Positions 50,761-59,853 of a DNA stretch of 64,000 nucleotides are shown here, piece by piece; the stretch's first letter is position 1; each line of letters starts with the position of its first letter. A program made the translations under genes and the position numbers. Where the stretch lies: assembly GCA_019420525.1 (NCBI GenBank), contig JAHZHA010000033.1, forward strand, positions 16,223-80,222. The letters are read 5' to 3'. This stretch comes from Bacillota bacterium (GTDB lineage: Bacteria; Bacillota; Clostridia; Peptostreptococcales; Anaerovoracaceae). The notes under the pieces were generated by a model, which saw only the letters and a list, made by a program, of their open reading frames with translations, searched no databases and was not told the DNA's origin.

Positions 50761-50801
50761 AAGCCGAAGAGAAACATGCTGATTCTCTTCGGCTTTTCGT
50801 T
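50761..50801 (+). terminator. Terminator of the surface protein gene
   Basis: AAGCCGAAGAG (50761-50771) / CTCTTCGGCTT (50785-50795), then TTCGTTT. The rest of the 50717-50940 gap shows no recognisable gene or sigma-H promoter. Confidence 0.8.
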
Positions 50802-50940
50802 TGAGATCCTTCTCTTTCTTCAGAGCAGAAATCGGGTAAGACGCGCAAACCTGCGGATTTTCACGGAATCTGTCGCGTATATGCTGTCTCTCCGCGTTTT
50901 CACAGGCGGTATAATTTTCTGCGAAAGGGGAGAATTTGTT

Positions 50941-51321
50941 TTGAAAAACGCGATTTATGATTTTACAGAAGATATTCTCATCGTGAGCCTGTGCGGTGAG
51001 ATCGATCACCACAATGCGGCGTCGCTGCGCCGGGAGATCGACGAATCTATGACGGCCTTTCATGCGAAGAATCTGATTCTCGACTATTCGGACGTGTCGT
51101 TTATGGACAGCTCCGGAATCGGACTGGCCATGGGAAGGTATAACAAAGTAAAAGAACTTTCCGGCTCCATCGTCATCGTTCCCGGAAGCCCATATGTAAG
51201 CCGTGTTCTGGGACTTTCCGGCCTTTTCGGCATCATACCGAAGACCTCGTCGAAGAGCAGCGCGCTGGAATACATCTACGGGAAAGGAGGAAAGAAGAAT
51301 GAGAACGGAAAACTCATTTAA
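50941..51321 (+). CDS. spoIIAA: Anti-sigma F factor antagonist SpoIIAA
   Basis: A 126-residue STAS-domain protein. The phosphorylatable serine lies in VSFMDSSGIGLAMGRY. Dephosphorylated SpoIIAA displaces SpoIIAB and frees SigF in the forespore. The start is TTG 50941, because AAGGGGAGAA lies 8 bp before it and the product then begins KNAIYDFTEDILIVSLCGE as in homologues; the frame is open 213 bp further upstream through the terminator. The gene overlaps spoIIAB by 23 bp. Confidence 0.92.
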   Translation: MKNAIYDFTEDILIVSLCGEIDHHNAASLRREIDESMTAFHAKNLILDYSDVSFMDSSGIGLAMGRYNKVKELSGSIVIVPGSPYVSRVLGLSGLFGIIPKTSSKSSALEYIYGKGGKKNENGKLI

Positions 51322-51739
51322 AATTTCGTTTGACAGCCGGTCGGAAAACGAGGGATTCGCCAGAAGTGTCGTGGGAGCATTTCTTCTGCCTCTCGATCCG
51401 GTGGTGGAAGAAGTGGTGGAAATCAAGACGGCGGTGTCGGAAGCCGTGAGCAATTCGGTGATCCACGGTTACCGTGGGGAAGAAGGCATCATCTGGATGG
51501 AGTGCGAATATTCCACCGAGGGAAAGGTACGGATTTCCATTCGCGATGAAGGGGTGGGAATACCCGACGTGGAGCAGGCCATGGAACCCCTGTATACCAC
51601 GAATACAGACGGAGAACGTTCCGGTATGGGATTTACCGTCATGGAGAGCTTTACAGACCGGCTGACGGTAAAATCGGAGCCGGGAAAAGGCACCGAGGTC
51701 GTCATGGTCAAAAAACTGGATGTCGGCTATGAAGAATGA
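51299..51739 (+). CDS. spoIIAB: Anti-sigma F factor SpoIIAB
   Basis: A 146-residue GHKL serine kinase/anti-sigma factor that holds SigF and phosphorylates SpoIIAA. N-box VSEAVSNSVIHGY, G1 box RDEGVGIPDVEQAM and G2 box GMGFTVMESF are present. ATG 51299 has a good SD (AAAGGAGG). Overlaps at both ends with its neighbours mark a tightly coupled spoIIA operon. Confidence 0.94.
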   Translation: MRTENSFKISFDSRSENEGFARSVVGAFLLPLDPVVEEVVEIKTAVSEAVSNSVIHGYRGEEGIIWMECEYSTEGKVRISIRDEGVGIPDVEQAMEPLYTTNTDGERSGMGFTVMESFTDRLTVKSEPGKGTEVVMVKKLDVGYEE

Positions 51740-52481
51740 CATTGAGAAAGAAAAGCGTCTCGATACATATCGGCTGATCGCGGCGGCGCAGCAGGGTGAT
51801 GAAGCATCCCGGGAGCGCCTGGTACGGGAAAATGCTGGACTTGTCAGCGTAAGTGCCAGAAAGTTTTCGGGAGGGGCTTACGAATATGAAGACCTGATGC
51901 AGATCGGATATCTCGGGCTCCTGAAAGCCATCGACCGTTTCGATCCACAGTTTGAAGTGATGTTTTCCACCTATGCGGTTCCCATGATCATGGGAGAGAT
52001 ACGGAGATATCTGCGGGATGACGGCCGCATCAAGATGAGCCGCCAGCTGAAGCAGGACGTGCGGCTGCTGAAAACAGCAGAGGAGGCCTTTATGCACGAT
52101 CACGGACGGAGTCCGCGCATCGGGGAACTGGCGGAAATTCTGAAGAAGACGCCGGAAGAAGTCTCGGAGATCCTGGAAGCCAAAAACACTCTCTGCGGCA
52201 TCGTCAGTCTGGACGGAGATGTTTTTAACGATACGGTGACGGTACCGCGCCAGTTTGTCAGCGACCGGGACGAAGCTGACCGCCTGGATCTGAAAAACGG
52301 AATCGGCTGCCTGGACGAACGGGAGCGGCAGGTTATCATTCTCCGGTATTTTGAAGATATGACGCAGCAGCAGACGGGACAGCAACTGGGCATTTCTCAG
52401 GTACAGGTTTCCCGGATTGAGAAAAAAGTCCTGAAAAAGCTGAGATCAAATCTAATTGTTGAAGATGATGAAAATATGTAG
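51720..52481 (+). CDS. sigF: Forespore sigma factor SigF (SpoIIAC)
   Basis: A 253-residue sigma-70 family factor, first forespore-specific sigma of sporulation. Region 2 (ENAGLVSVSARKF; EDLMQIGYLGLLKAIDRFDP; FSTYAVPMIMGEIRRYLRDD), region 3 (GRSPRIGELAEIL) and region 4 (EDMTQQQTGQQLGISQVQVSRIE) are complete. The start overlaps the end of spoIIAB; ATG 51720 or ATG 51729 are both possible and neither has a strong SD, fitting translational coupling. Confidence 0.94.
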   Translation: MSAMKNDIEKEKRLDTYRLIAAAQQGDEASRERLVRENAGLVSVSARKFSGGAYEYEDLMQIGYLGLLKAIDRFDPQFEVMFSTYAVPMIMGEIRRYLRDDGRIKMSRQLKQDVRLLKTAEEAFMHDHGRSPRIGELAEILKKTPEEVSEILEAKNTLCGIVSLDGDVFNDTVTVPRQFVSDRDEADRLDLKNGIGCLDERERQVIILRYFEDMTQQQTGQQLGISQVQVSRIEKKVLKKLRSNLIVEDDENM

Positions 52482-52572
52482 CCAAATAAAATAAAAGATG
52501 CTAAAATGTAACTGTATATTTTGTATATGAAAAATGGTTGGCTCTGAATATTATATATTACAGGAGGTTGTT

Positions 52573-53724
52573 ATGGATTTCAGGTTGACAAGTGAACAGG
52601 AAGCTCTCAGAAAAAAGGCTGCGGATTTCGCAAAAGAGTATGTAGAGCCGGTTGCGGCTGAGCTGGACGAAAAAGCCGAATTCCCTTATGAAAATGTGAA
52701 GAGAATGGCAGATCTCGGTTTCCTCGGCCTGCCGATTCCGAAAGAATATGAAGGCGGCGGTACAGATTATGTCTCTTATGCTCTCGTAGTGGAGGAGATC
52801 GCCAAGATCTGTGCGTCGACAGCCATTATCGTATCTGCCAACACATCGCTGGCAGGCGGTCCGATCCTCAGATACGGTACAGAAGAGCAAAAGAAGAAGT
52901 TCCTCCCGGATCTGGCATCCGGAAGAAAGATCGGCGCATTTTGTCTTACCGAACCTGATGCGGGCACCGATGCGTCTAGACAGAAAGCGACAGCGGTGGA
53001 CATGGGAGATCACTACGTCCTCAACGCTCATAAGAAGTTCATAACAAACGGCGGTCTGGCAGGCACTTACATCGTATTTGCCATGACGGACAAAAGCAAG
53101 GGCAATGCCGGCATTTCCACATTTATCGTAGACGGCGCTTCCGAGGGCATCCGCAGAGGCAAGCTGGAAAAGAAAATGGGAATCCGCGCTTCCCAGACGG
53201 CGGAGATGCACTTTGAAAATGTCATCGTTCCGAAAGAAAACCTTCTGGGCGAGCTGGGACAGGGCTTCAGCATCGCCATGGGTACGCTGGACGGCGGAAG
53301 AATCGGCGTTGCAGCGCAGTCGCTGGGTATCGCGCAGGGAGCTTATGACCGCATGATCGATTACATGATGGAAAGAGAACAGTTCGGCGTCACGTTATCC
53401 CGTTTCGACACGCTGAGATTTGAAGTCGCCAGAATCAGAATGCAGCTGGAATCCGCGAGACTGTTGGTATACAGAGCGGCAGACAACAAGGATAAAGGTC
53501 TGCCTTATACGGCTGAGGCAGCTATGGCGAAGCTGGCAGCTTCTGAAGCGGCTGTCGATATCACGAGAAAGTCGATTCAGTTCCACGGCGGATACGGTTA
53601 TATGGCGGACCGTCCGATCGAAAGAATGTACAGAGATGCGAAGATCACGGAGATTTACGAGGGAACTTCCCAGGTACAGCAGATGGTCATCGCTGCCGAT
53701 ACGTTCGCGCCTAAGAAAAAATAG
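52573..53724 (+). CDS. Acyl-CoA dehydrogenase (butyryl-CoA type)
   Basis: A 383-residue FAD enzyme interconverting crotonyl-CoA and butyryl-CoA or similar. Signatures are FCLTEPDAGTDASRQKATA, KKFITNGGLAGTYIVFA, GIAQGAYDRMIDYMMEREQFG and the catalytic Glu region MYRDAKITEIYEGTSQVQQ. Length and C-terminus match clostridial Bcd. ATG 52573 follows CAGGAGGTTGTT. A terminator separates it from etfA, and etfB, normally between them, is missing. Substrate chain length is not certain from sequence. Confidence 0.93.
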   Translation: MDFRLTSEQEALRKKAADFAKEYVEPVAAELDEKAEFPYENVKRMADLGFLGLPIPKEYEGGGTDYVSYALVVEEIAKICASTAIIVSANTSLAGGPILRYGTEEQKKKFLPDLASGRKIGAFCLTEPDAGTDASRQKATAVDMGDHYVLNAHKKFITNGGLAGTYIVFAMTDKSKGNAGISTFIVDGASEGIRRGKLEKKMGIRASQTAEMHFENVIVPKENLLGELGQGFSIAMGTLDGGRIGVAAQSLGIAQGAYDRMIDYMMEREQFGVTLSRFDTLRFEVARIRMQLESARLLVYRAADNKDKGLPYTAEAAMAKLAASEAAVDITRKSIQFHGGYGYMADRPIERMYRDAKITEIYEGTSQVQQMVIAADTFAPKKK

Positions 53725-53784
53725 AGCGGTCGGAGACAATACATAAAAAAACAATAGAACAACAGCTTCCCTGACGGGAAGTAC

Positions 53785-53836
53785 AGGAGGGCGGTCCGGA
53801 AGCCGTGTGGTACGGTTTTCGGATCGCCCTCCTTTT
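53785..53836 (+). terminator. Terminator between the acyl-CoA dehydrogenase gene and etfA
   Basis: AGGAGGGCG (53785-53793) / CGCCCTCCT (53825-53833), with inner TCCG/CGGA and CCGT/ACGG pairs, then TTTT. A further GCCCGCC/GGCGGGC pair lies near 53918-53949 in the etfA leader. Confidence 0.85.
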
Positions 53837-53999
53837 CCGTCTGCAGCAGACCGCAAGATGGGAAACGGTGAGGAGAGAGGAAAGAAGCATTTTTACAGCT
53901 TTCAAGCTATACAGCCGGCCCGCCCGCGTGGTACAATGGATCGGCGGGCGATACACATATCGCTTCATTATCGAATCTATGAAACAGGAGGATATCACA

Positions 54000-55007
54000 T
54001 TGCTGCATAAGCCGGAAGAATCACAGATTACAGACGACGTATGGGTATACGCCGAATATACGCCGGAAAAGCTGCATAACGTTTCCAGCGAAGTTCTGGG
54101 CGCTGCCCGGACACTGGCCGACCGGACGGGCGGAGCGGTATGCGCAGTCATCATAGGAAACGGCGTAAAAAAATACGGACGTGAGCTCATCGAGTACGGA
54201 GCTGACCGGGTTTACGTCGTGGACGATGCGATTTACGAAAATTACAACAACGAATTATATACGAGGACGCTGGAAAAGCTGGTGAAACGTTATCATCCGC
54301 GGATTTTTCTGTTCGGTTCGGTCTTCGACCGGCGCGATCTGGCGCCGCGGCTTGCAGCCAGACTGGAGACGGGGATAATTTCCGAGTGCAGCAGGATCTA
54401 TTTCGATGAAAATGGAAAGCTCTCTGCCGACAAGACGTCTTTCGGGGGCAATTTTCTCGGAAAAATCGTCTTTGCCGATGAAGAAAAAATGGCGATTATC
54501 ACGGCGCGTCCCGGAGTTCTGGAAGGCAGCCGGCGTCCGGAACGCAGCGGCGAGATTATCGACGTCCGGCCACAGGCGGGTCCGGAAGATATGATGACAC
54601 AGATCCGGGAGGTTGCGAAAGCGGCTAAAAAGGCGGTGGCTCTGACAGACGCGGATATCATCGTTTCGGGAGGACGCGGCGTAGGCGGACCGGAAGGGTT
54701 TGATATCATTTACAAGCTGGCTGACCGGCTCAACGGCGTGGTGGGAGCGTCCCGCGTTGCCGTGGATCTGGGCTGGATCGATTTCGAACATCAGGTGGGT
54801 CAGGCAGGCGCTACGGTCAAGCCGAAGATTTACATCGCCTGCGGTATTTCCGGAGCCACGCAGCACATCGTGGGCATGTGGGAGTCCGATATCGTGATCG
54901 CAATCAATATTCACCGGTATGCGGCCATTTTCAACTTTGCGGATTACGGCATCGTGGGCGATCTGTTTGAAGTCATCCCGAAGCTGCTGGAGGAACTGGA
55001 CAAATAA
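54000..55007 (+). CDS. etfA: Electron transfer flavoprotein alpha subunit
   Basis: A 335-residue EtfA. The N-terminal adenine-nucleotide-alpha-hydrolase fold (DDVWVYAEYTPEKLHNVS; GADRVYVVDD) leads to the C-terminal FAD domain (IVSGGRGVGGPEGFD; VGQAGATVKPKIYIACGISGATQH). No N-terminal ferredoxin domain. The start is TTG 54000, 7 nt after CAGGAGG; an in-frame ATG 21 bp upstream has no SD. EtfA needs EtfB to carry electrons from acyl-CoA dehydrogenase, yet no etfB lies in this window. Confidence 0.92.
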   Translation: MLHKPEESQITDDVWVYAEYTPEKLHNVSSEVLGAARTLADRTGGAVCAVIIGNGVKKYGRELIEYGADRVYVVDDAIYENYNNELYTRTLEKLVKRYHPRIFLFGSVFDRRDLAPRLAARLETGIISECSRIYFDENGKLSADKTSFGGNFLGKIVFADEEKMAIITARPGVLEGSRRPERSGEIIDVRPQAGPEDMMTQIREVAKAAKKAVALTDADIIVSGGRGVGGPEGFDIIYKLADRLNGVVGASRVAVDLGWIDFEHQVGQAGATVKPKIYIACGISGATQHIVGMWESDIVIAINIHRYAAIFNFADYGIVGDLFEVIPKLLEELDK

Positions 55008-55166
55008 TTGCGAATTAGAGGAAAGCATTTCCAAAGCCAGAATGCCGAGGGATGCTTTCTTTGTATTTCTGCTCAGGCAGGTGTGACGGAATGCGGAAAA
55101 ATATATGTGACGAAGCAGACCTCAGATAGAAGGTCAAGGTGGAATAGAAAGGAGGAAAGAAGATTC

Positions 55167-56348
55167 ATGAGTTACAGCAGCGAAATGGAGACAGAAGCGA
55201 AGTGGGCAGAAATCGACCTGGACGCTCTGACATATAATATGAAGAATATCAGGCAAAAGGTGGGAGAAAAAGTGAAGATCTGCGCTGTCGTGAAAGCTAA
55301 TGCTTACGGACATTCCGTGGAGGATCTGGCGGAAATCATGAAAGAGGCCGGCGCGGATCAATTCGCCGTATCGAGTCTGGATGAGGCTCTGGAGCTGCGC
55401 CAGTACGAGCCGGATACCGATATTCTCGTTCTGGGAAATATTCCCTACGGGACGGAGGAAATTTCCGTGGAGGCAGATCTGCAGCACGCGGTGACATCGC
55501 TGGAAAAGGCCCGTCTCCTGTCGGAGGCGGCAGTGAAGACGGGACGGACCGTGCGCATACATATCAAAGCGGATACAGGGATGACGCGCATCGGCCTCTC
55601 TCCCGACGACGAAGGAGCCGACGAAGCAGCGGCCATCGCAGCTCTGCCCGGCGTACGGATCGAAGGTCTGTTCACTCATTTTGCCACGGCGGATGAGAGA
55701 GATAAAACGCGGGCGGTCCGTCAGCACCGGCGTTTTCTGGAATTCTCAGAAAAACTGCATGAGAGAGGCATCCATCCGGAGATCGTACATGCGGCAAACA
55801 GCGCAGCCATTATGGAGATGCCGGAGACGTATCACGACATGGTGCGTCCGGGGATCATCCTCTACGGCATTTATCCCTCCGCGGAGTGCGACAGAGATCA
55901 GCTGGATCTCCGCCCGGTGATGTCTTTCAAGACTCGCATCGTTCACGTGAAAACACTGAAGGAGGAGCGCGAGATCAGCTACGGAGGACATTATACTTCG
56001 GCGCCGGGAGATCAGATCGGAACGATTGCAGCCGGATATGCCGACGGCTATACCCGTGCCCAGAGCGGCCGGGCGGAGGTGCTCTTCCGGGGAAAGCGCG
56101 TGAAAGTTCTGGGAAACATCTGCATGGATCAGTGCATGATCGATCTCAACGGTTTTGAAGACGTAAAAATCGGAGAGGAAGTCGTCCTTTTCGGCCGGCA
56201 GGGAGACGAATACATTTCAGCCGATGAAGTGGGAGAGCGGTACCACACTATCGGATATGAGGTAGTCTGCGCTGTGAACCGCCGGGTACCCCGCTTTTTT
56301 ATCCGGCAGGGCAGAGTGGTAAATAAAAGAAATTACCTGGAAAAATAA
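55167..56348 (+). CDS. alr: Alanine racemase
   Basis: A 393-residue PLP enzyme giving D-alanine for peptidoglycan. PLP lysine in AVVKANAYGHS near residue 45; catalytic Tyr in REISYGGHYTS; C-terminal VLGNICMDQCMIDL. ATG 55167 with GAAAGGAGGAAAG upstream; the frame is open 159 bp further 5' but without an SD. It follows etfA by 159 bp. A weak hairpin (GAAAGCAT/ATGCTTTC, about 55022-55063) followed by TTTG lies between them, so cotranscription is uncertain. Confidence 0.94.
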   Translation: MSYSSEMETEAKWAEIDLDALTYNMKNIRQKVGEKVKICAVVKANAYGHSVEDLAEIMKEAGADQFAVSSLDEALELRQYEPDTDILVLGNIPYGTEEISVEADLQHAVTSLEKARLLSEAAVKTGRTVRIHIKADTGMTRIGLSPDDEGADEAAAIAALPGVRIEGLFTHFATADERDKTRAVRQHRRFLEFSEKLHERGIHPEIVHAANSAAIMEMPETYHDMVRPGIILYGIYPSAECDRDQLDLRPVMSFKTRIVHVKTLKEEREISYGGHYTSAPGDQIGTIAAGYADGYTRAQSGRAEVLFRGKRVKVLGNICMDQCMIDLNGFEDVKIGEEVVLFGRQGDEYISADEVGERYHTIGYEVVCAVNRRVPRFFIRQGRVVNKRNYLEK

Positions 56349-56432
56349 TCCAGAGAAGCGGTTGGGTTCCGTTGGATATCCTTAGATGTTTTTTAGACTT
56401 TTTGGAGAAAAAGTGCGGAAAAAATATGAAAA

Positions 56433-56517
56433 AAAGGCAAAATGTCGAATAAAATTCGGCGAAATTGCCTTTGTGAAACGATTATTACTGGACATCGTGG
56501 AGATTGGATGATATAAT
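56433..56517 (+). promoter_or_regulatory. Hairpin and promoter before the lytic transglycosylase gene
   Basis: AAAGGCAA (56433-56440) / TTGCCTTT (56465-56472) with inner CGAAT/ATTCG is a weak terminator for alr. Promoter: TGGACA (56489-56494), 17 bp, TATAAT (56512-56517). Confidence 0.75.
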
Positions 56518-56565
56518 CTGCCCGTACGTTAAAACAACATACGTTCCGAAGAGAGGAAGAAAGAT

Positions 56566-57675
56566 ATGGCAAAGAAGCTTTTATCTGTGTGGCTTTCATT
56601 GACGATCTTAATTTTCTCTTCAATTTCTATTTATGCGGATGAAGTCATTCAGGGTGATTATTTTCTGAAAAACATTGTCATTAACGGGGAAAACATAGTC
56701 AACTATGAACTTAGTAATCCATTTTTCCTATACAATGACCGCATTTATGTTCCGATGAATTCGGAAGTCGGAAATATCATGGGGTTTGAGGCGGAAATGG
56801 ATAACGAAAGCCGCACACTGAAAATTTTGAAGACTGATCCTGTGCAGAAGAACCTGACCGAAAGGAGCGTGAAAAACAATCTGGAAGAGGTTCAGACGAC
56901 TGTCCGCAGGGATATAAAAGTCGTCCTGTATCAGGAAGCTCAAAACGGGGATGCAAGCTTGACGAATGAACAGGCAAATGTAACAGGGGAAAACGAAGAT
57001 ACAGTGATATCCGTTCCGAATCTCACTGTGTCTCAGATTGATCTCATGGGGCAACCTGTACTGGTAAAGGATACAATAGTGTATGTTCCGCTTAACGCAA
57101 TCGTTTCGTATGAACCGTCCGGATGGTCGTCGTATTACGAAAACTATTCGGGTGTGTATATCAGTACTGATGATGAAATAGACGCCGCGTCCTATTTCAG
57201 GGCAGCCGATTCCGCTTCCATCGAAGGAAGGGCTGCTTATATCGTGCACATCAATCCGAATGTGTCGATGAACGAAGCGGCGAACATGGTTCGCTACTTC
57301 GACGCTTACGGCAAAATCTACGGTGTGGACCCGAAGCTGCTGATGGCTGTTGCACAGTGTGAAAGCACATATTATACGGGAATTCTGAATTCCAGCAACT
57401 GTGCAGGGCTGATGCAGATCAAACTTTCCACCGGAGCGGCTTATGGATTTTCAAAGGCCCAGCTGCTTCAGATGAAGCCGAATATTCAGATGGGGTCGAT
57501 ATATCTCGGCCAGGCGCTGACCACTTTCAACGGAGACAGAGTGAAAGCTCTCTCTTCGTACAACTGGGGGATCGGCAGCGTTCAGAAAGGATCGTACAAT
57601 ACGAAGTACGCTGAGAAGGTGCTTTCGAAGTACGACCGGATCAATTCGTTTCTGACATCGGAAGGATATCTTTAA
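56566..57675 (+). CDS. Secreted lytic transglycosylase with N-terminal copper-amine-oxidase-like stalk domain
   Basis: A 369-residue exported protein. The signal peptide spans about 1-24 (VWLSLTILIFSSISIYA). Residues 30-90 resemble the copper amine oxidase N-terminal stalk fold (NPFFLYNDRIYVPMNSEVGN). Residues about 240-360 are a Slt-type transglycosylase domain: KIYGVDPKLLMAVAQCESTY with the catalytic Glu, NCAGLMQIKLSTGAAYG and ALSSYNWGIGSV. It would cleave peptidoglycan glycan strands outside the cell. GAGAGGAAGAAAGAT precedes the ATG. Single-gene transcript with a consensus promoter. Confidence 0.88.
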   Translation: MAKKLLSVWLSLTILIFSSISIYADEVIQGDYFLKNIVINGENIVNYELSNPFFLYNDRIYVPMNSEVGNIMGFEAEMDNESRTLKILKTDPVQKNLTERSVKNNLEEVQTTVRRDIKVVLYQEAQNGDASLTNEQANVTGENEDTVISVPNLTVSQIDLMGQPVLVKDTIVYVPLNAIVSYEPSGWSSYYENYSGVYISTDDEIDAASYFRAADSASIEGRAAYIVHINPNVSMNEAANMVRYFDAYGKIYGVDPKLLMAVAQCESTYYTGILNSSNCAGLMQIKLSTGAAYGFSKAQLLQMKPNIQMGSIYLGQALTTFNGDRVKALSSYNWGIGSVQKGSYNTKYAEKVLSKYDRINSFLTSEGYL

Positions 57676-58126
57676 AACGGAAAAAGAAGCGTGCTGTCAG
57701 CATGCCGGCCGGAACTCAGGTTCCGGAGGAAATCCGGCAGAAATGCCGTTTCCACAGGGGGATTCCGCTGTCCTCACCGGGCAGAACGAAAAATGACAAT
57801 TATTATGAATGATATGAGCACGACCGCGGGCTGATCTCAGAATCGGCCGGCATAAAAAATTGCTATAAATAGAAATGGAAAAACGAGCCGCCGGATTGGG
57901 AAAGCGGCTCGTTTTTTTTCGTCCGGATCGGGGCAGTGATGGAAAATGTATCTTGTGAGACGGATTTATCGTGCCGGATGTCTGTCTCGTACAGAACCTT
58001 GACGGGGGTCGGAAATCAAATTAAAATGAAAAAAACGAAGCCGTATGCTGAGTCAGGTTTCCGGTAACTCTCTTTTTGCCTATTTTCTGACGGGCTTGAA
58101 ATTCTGCTGACGGGAGGAAGAAAAAT
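57676..58126 (+). other. Intergenic region: hairpins, terminator, promoter
   Basis: No gene is seen. CCGGAAC/GTTCCGG (about 57699-57716) is a small stem. The terminator AAACGAGCCGC (57881-57891) / GCGGCTCGTTT (57904-57914) has a T-run. The promoter TTGACG (57999-58004), 17 bp, TAAAAT (58022-58027) serves the HAD gene. Confidence 0.8.
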
Positions 58127-58918
58127 ATGATCAGACTGATCGCCCTTGACCTGGATGATACATTGCTCATGCCGGACTGCACCGTTCCGGAGGATACTCT
58201 GGATGTACTGCGGAAAGCGGATGAGAGAGGAGCCAGAATTGTAATCGCCACCGGGCGGATCTTTCCGTCGGCGAAAATGTATGCGGAGCTGCTGGGCACG
58301 GACTGCCCGGTGATCTGCTACAACGGAGCGATGATCCGCAGCGCCGGCGGAGAGACGTTGTATTCTGAGATGCTCCATCCGGATATCCTGCGGCGCATGG
58401 CTGTGTTCTGCAGAGAGCGGGGACTCTACCTGCAGCTGTACGATGAGGACGATATCGTGGTAGAAGAGATCTGCGAGGCCACCTTGATCGATCCCGATGC
58501 GAAAGTGACAAAGATCCGGGAGGCGGGAGATCTGACACGGGCGGAACTGAATCCGTCGCCGAAGATGATGATTCTCGACGATCCGGAACGGATACCGGAA
58601 ATCCGGTCAGAGGCGCAGGCGCTGTTCGGGGAGGAACTCTATCTGGCTCAGTCGAAAGATTACCTTCTGGAGATGATGCCTGCGGGTGTCTCCAAACGGG
58701 AAACGCTGAGGCGCTTTGCGGAAAGTCTGGGAATCCGGAGGGAGGAAGTCATGGCATGCGGAGACAATACGAACGATCTGGAGATGGTGGAATGGGCCGG
58801 ACTGGGTGTTGCCGTGGCCAATGCCGTGCCGGAGCTGAAAGCGAAAGCGGATTACGCGGCGGAAAGTGAGAGATCGGAAGGCGTTGCCGAAGCGGTGAGA
58901 AAGTTCGTACTGATCTGA
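58127..58918 (+). CDS. HAD-superfamily Cof-type phosphatase
   Basis: A 263-residue sugar-phosphate/nucleotide phosphatase of the Cof/YidA group. Motif I LDLDDTLL (Asp8, Asp10), motif II IATGR, motif III Lys in the SKDYLLEMMPAGVSK region, motif IV GDNTNDLEMVEWAG. The substrate cannot be assigned. GGGAGGAAGAAAAAT precedes the ATG. The PHP-domain gene follows 17 bp later, so the two form an operon. Confidence 0.9.
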   Translation: MIRLIALDLDDTLLMPDCTVPEDTLDVLRKADERGARIVIATGRIFPSAKMYAELLGTDCPVICYNGAMIRSAGGETLYSEMLHPDILRRMAVFCRERGLYLQLYDEDDIVVEEICEATLIDPDAKVTKIREAGDLTRAELNPSPKMMILDDPERIPEIRSEAQALFGEELYLAQSKDYLLEMMPAGVSKRETLRRFAESLGIRREEVMACGDNTNDLEMVEWAGLGVAVANAVPELKAKADYAAESERSEGVAEAVRKFVLI

Positions 58919-58935
58919 AAAACGAGAGGAAGGAG

Positions 58936-59835
58936 ATGATTGCGGTGAATCCGGCTGTAAAAGCAGGGCGTCCCTGTCTGGAAGGCCTCAGGGCTGATCT
59001 TCACATGCACAGCCATTTTTCTGACGGAAGCGATTCCGCAGAGAAACTGGCGGAGAAAATATACGGAGAAGGAATTTCCGTCTTTGCGCTGACAGACCAC
59101 GACACGGCTGACGGATGCGCAGCGGTGCAGAAGGCGGTGAAAGAGATCTGCCCGGAGGTTCACTTTATTCCCGGCATCGAATTCTCCTGCAAGACCGGGG
59201 CGGGAAAGTGTCATATTCTCGGCTACGGCTGCGATACCGGACATCCCGCTTTTCTCGATGCCGTGGAAGAAGGCAGAAAGATGCGCCGGGAAAATCTGAA
59301 AAAGAGGCTTGATACTCTGGAGCATAAGGACGGGATTCCGTTTACGGAGGCGGAAAAGGAATATCTGTATTCACTTCCCGCCGCCGGCAAGCCGCATATC
59401 GCGGAAATACTGGTAAAAAAAGGAATCGTTTCGGAAATCTCTCAGGGAATCGAAAAATATCTGAAGGGCAGCAGAACGGGAAGCGACCGGATTTCCGCGG
59501 AGACGGCGGTGCATGCCATTGCAGCTTCCGGCGGGATTCCAGTCTGGGCCCACCCCCTGGGCGGAGAAGGAGAAAAGCGTCCGGCGGAAGGTGAATTTGA
59601 ACGTCAGCTGGAGGTGCTCCTCTCTTTCGGCATCCGGGGTCTGGAGTGCTATTATTCCCGCTACAGTGCCGGAGAATCTTCTTTTCTGAGGCGGCAGGCG
59701 GAGCATCACGGCCTGCTTGTCAGCGGCGGCAGCGATTATCACGGCAGCAGAAAAAATATCGAACCGGGCTGTCTGAACTGTCAGGGACAGCAGATCGGAG
59801 CAGAACGTCTGACTATACTCAGAAAACTGTTGTGA
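58936..59835 (+). CDS. PHP-domain phosphoesterase
   Basis: A 299-residue metal-dependent phosphoesterase of the YciV/RNase AM type. PHP motifs are ADLHMHSHFSDGS, LTDHDTADGC, GIEFSCK, VWAHPLGGEG and GGSDYHGSRKN. Members of this group remove nucleotides from short RNA or hydrolyse 3',5'-bisphosphonucleotides; which applies here is not clear. GAGGAAGGAG precedes ATG 58936. The LysR gene follows after 18 bp. Confidence 0.88.
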   Translation: MIAVNPAVKAGRPCLEGLRADLHMHSHFSDGSDSAEKLAEKIYGEGISVFALTDHDTADGCAAVQKAVKEICPEVHFIPGIEFSCKTGAGKCHILGYGCDTGHPAFLDAVEEGRKMRRENLKKRLDTLEHKDGIPFTEAEKEYLYSLPAAGKPHIAEILVKKGIVSEISQGIEKYLKGSRTGSDRISAETAVHAIAASGGIPVWAHPLGGEGEKRPAEGEFERQLEVLLSFGIRGLECYYSRYSAGESSFLRRQAEHHGLLVSGGSDYHGSRKNIEPGCLNCQGQQIGAERLTILRKLL

Positions 59836-59853
59836 TTCTTCGGAGGTGATGAT

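Noticed and set aside
50728..50940. N-terminal extension of SpoIIAA
   Set aside because: It would start inside the terminator of the surface protein gene and has no similarity to SpoIIAA; a well-placed SD supports TTG 50941.
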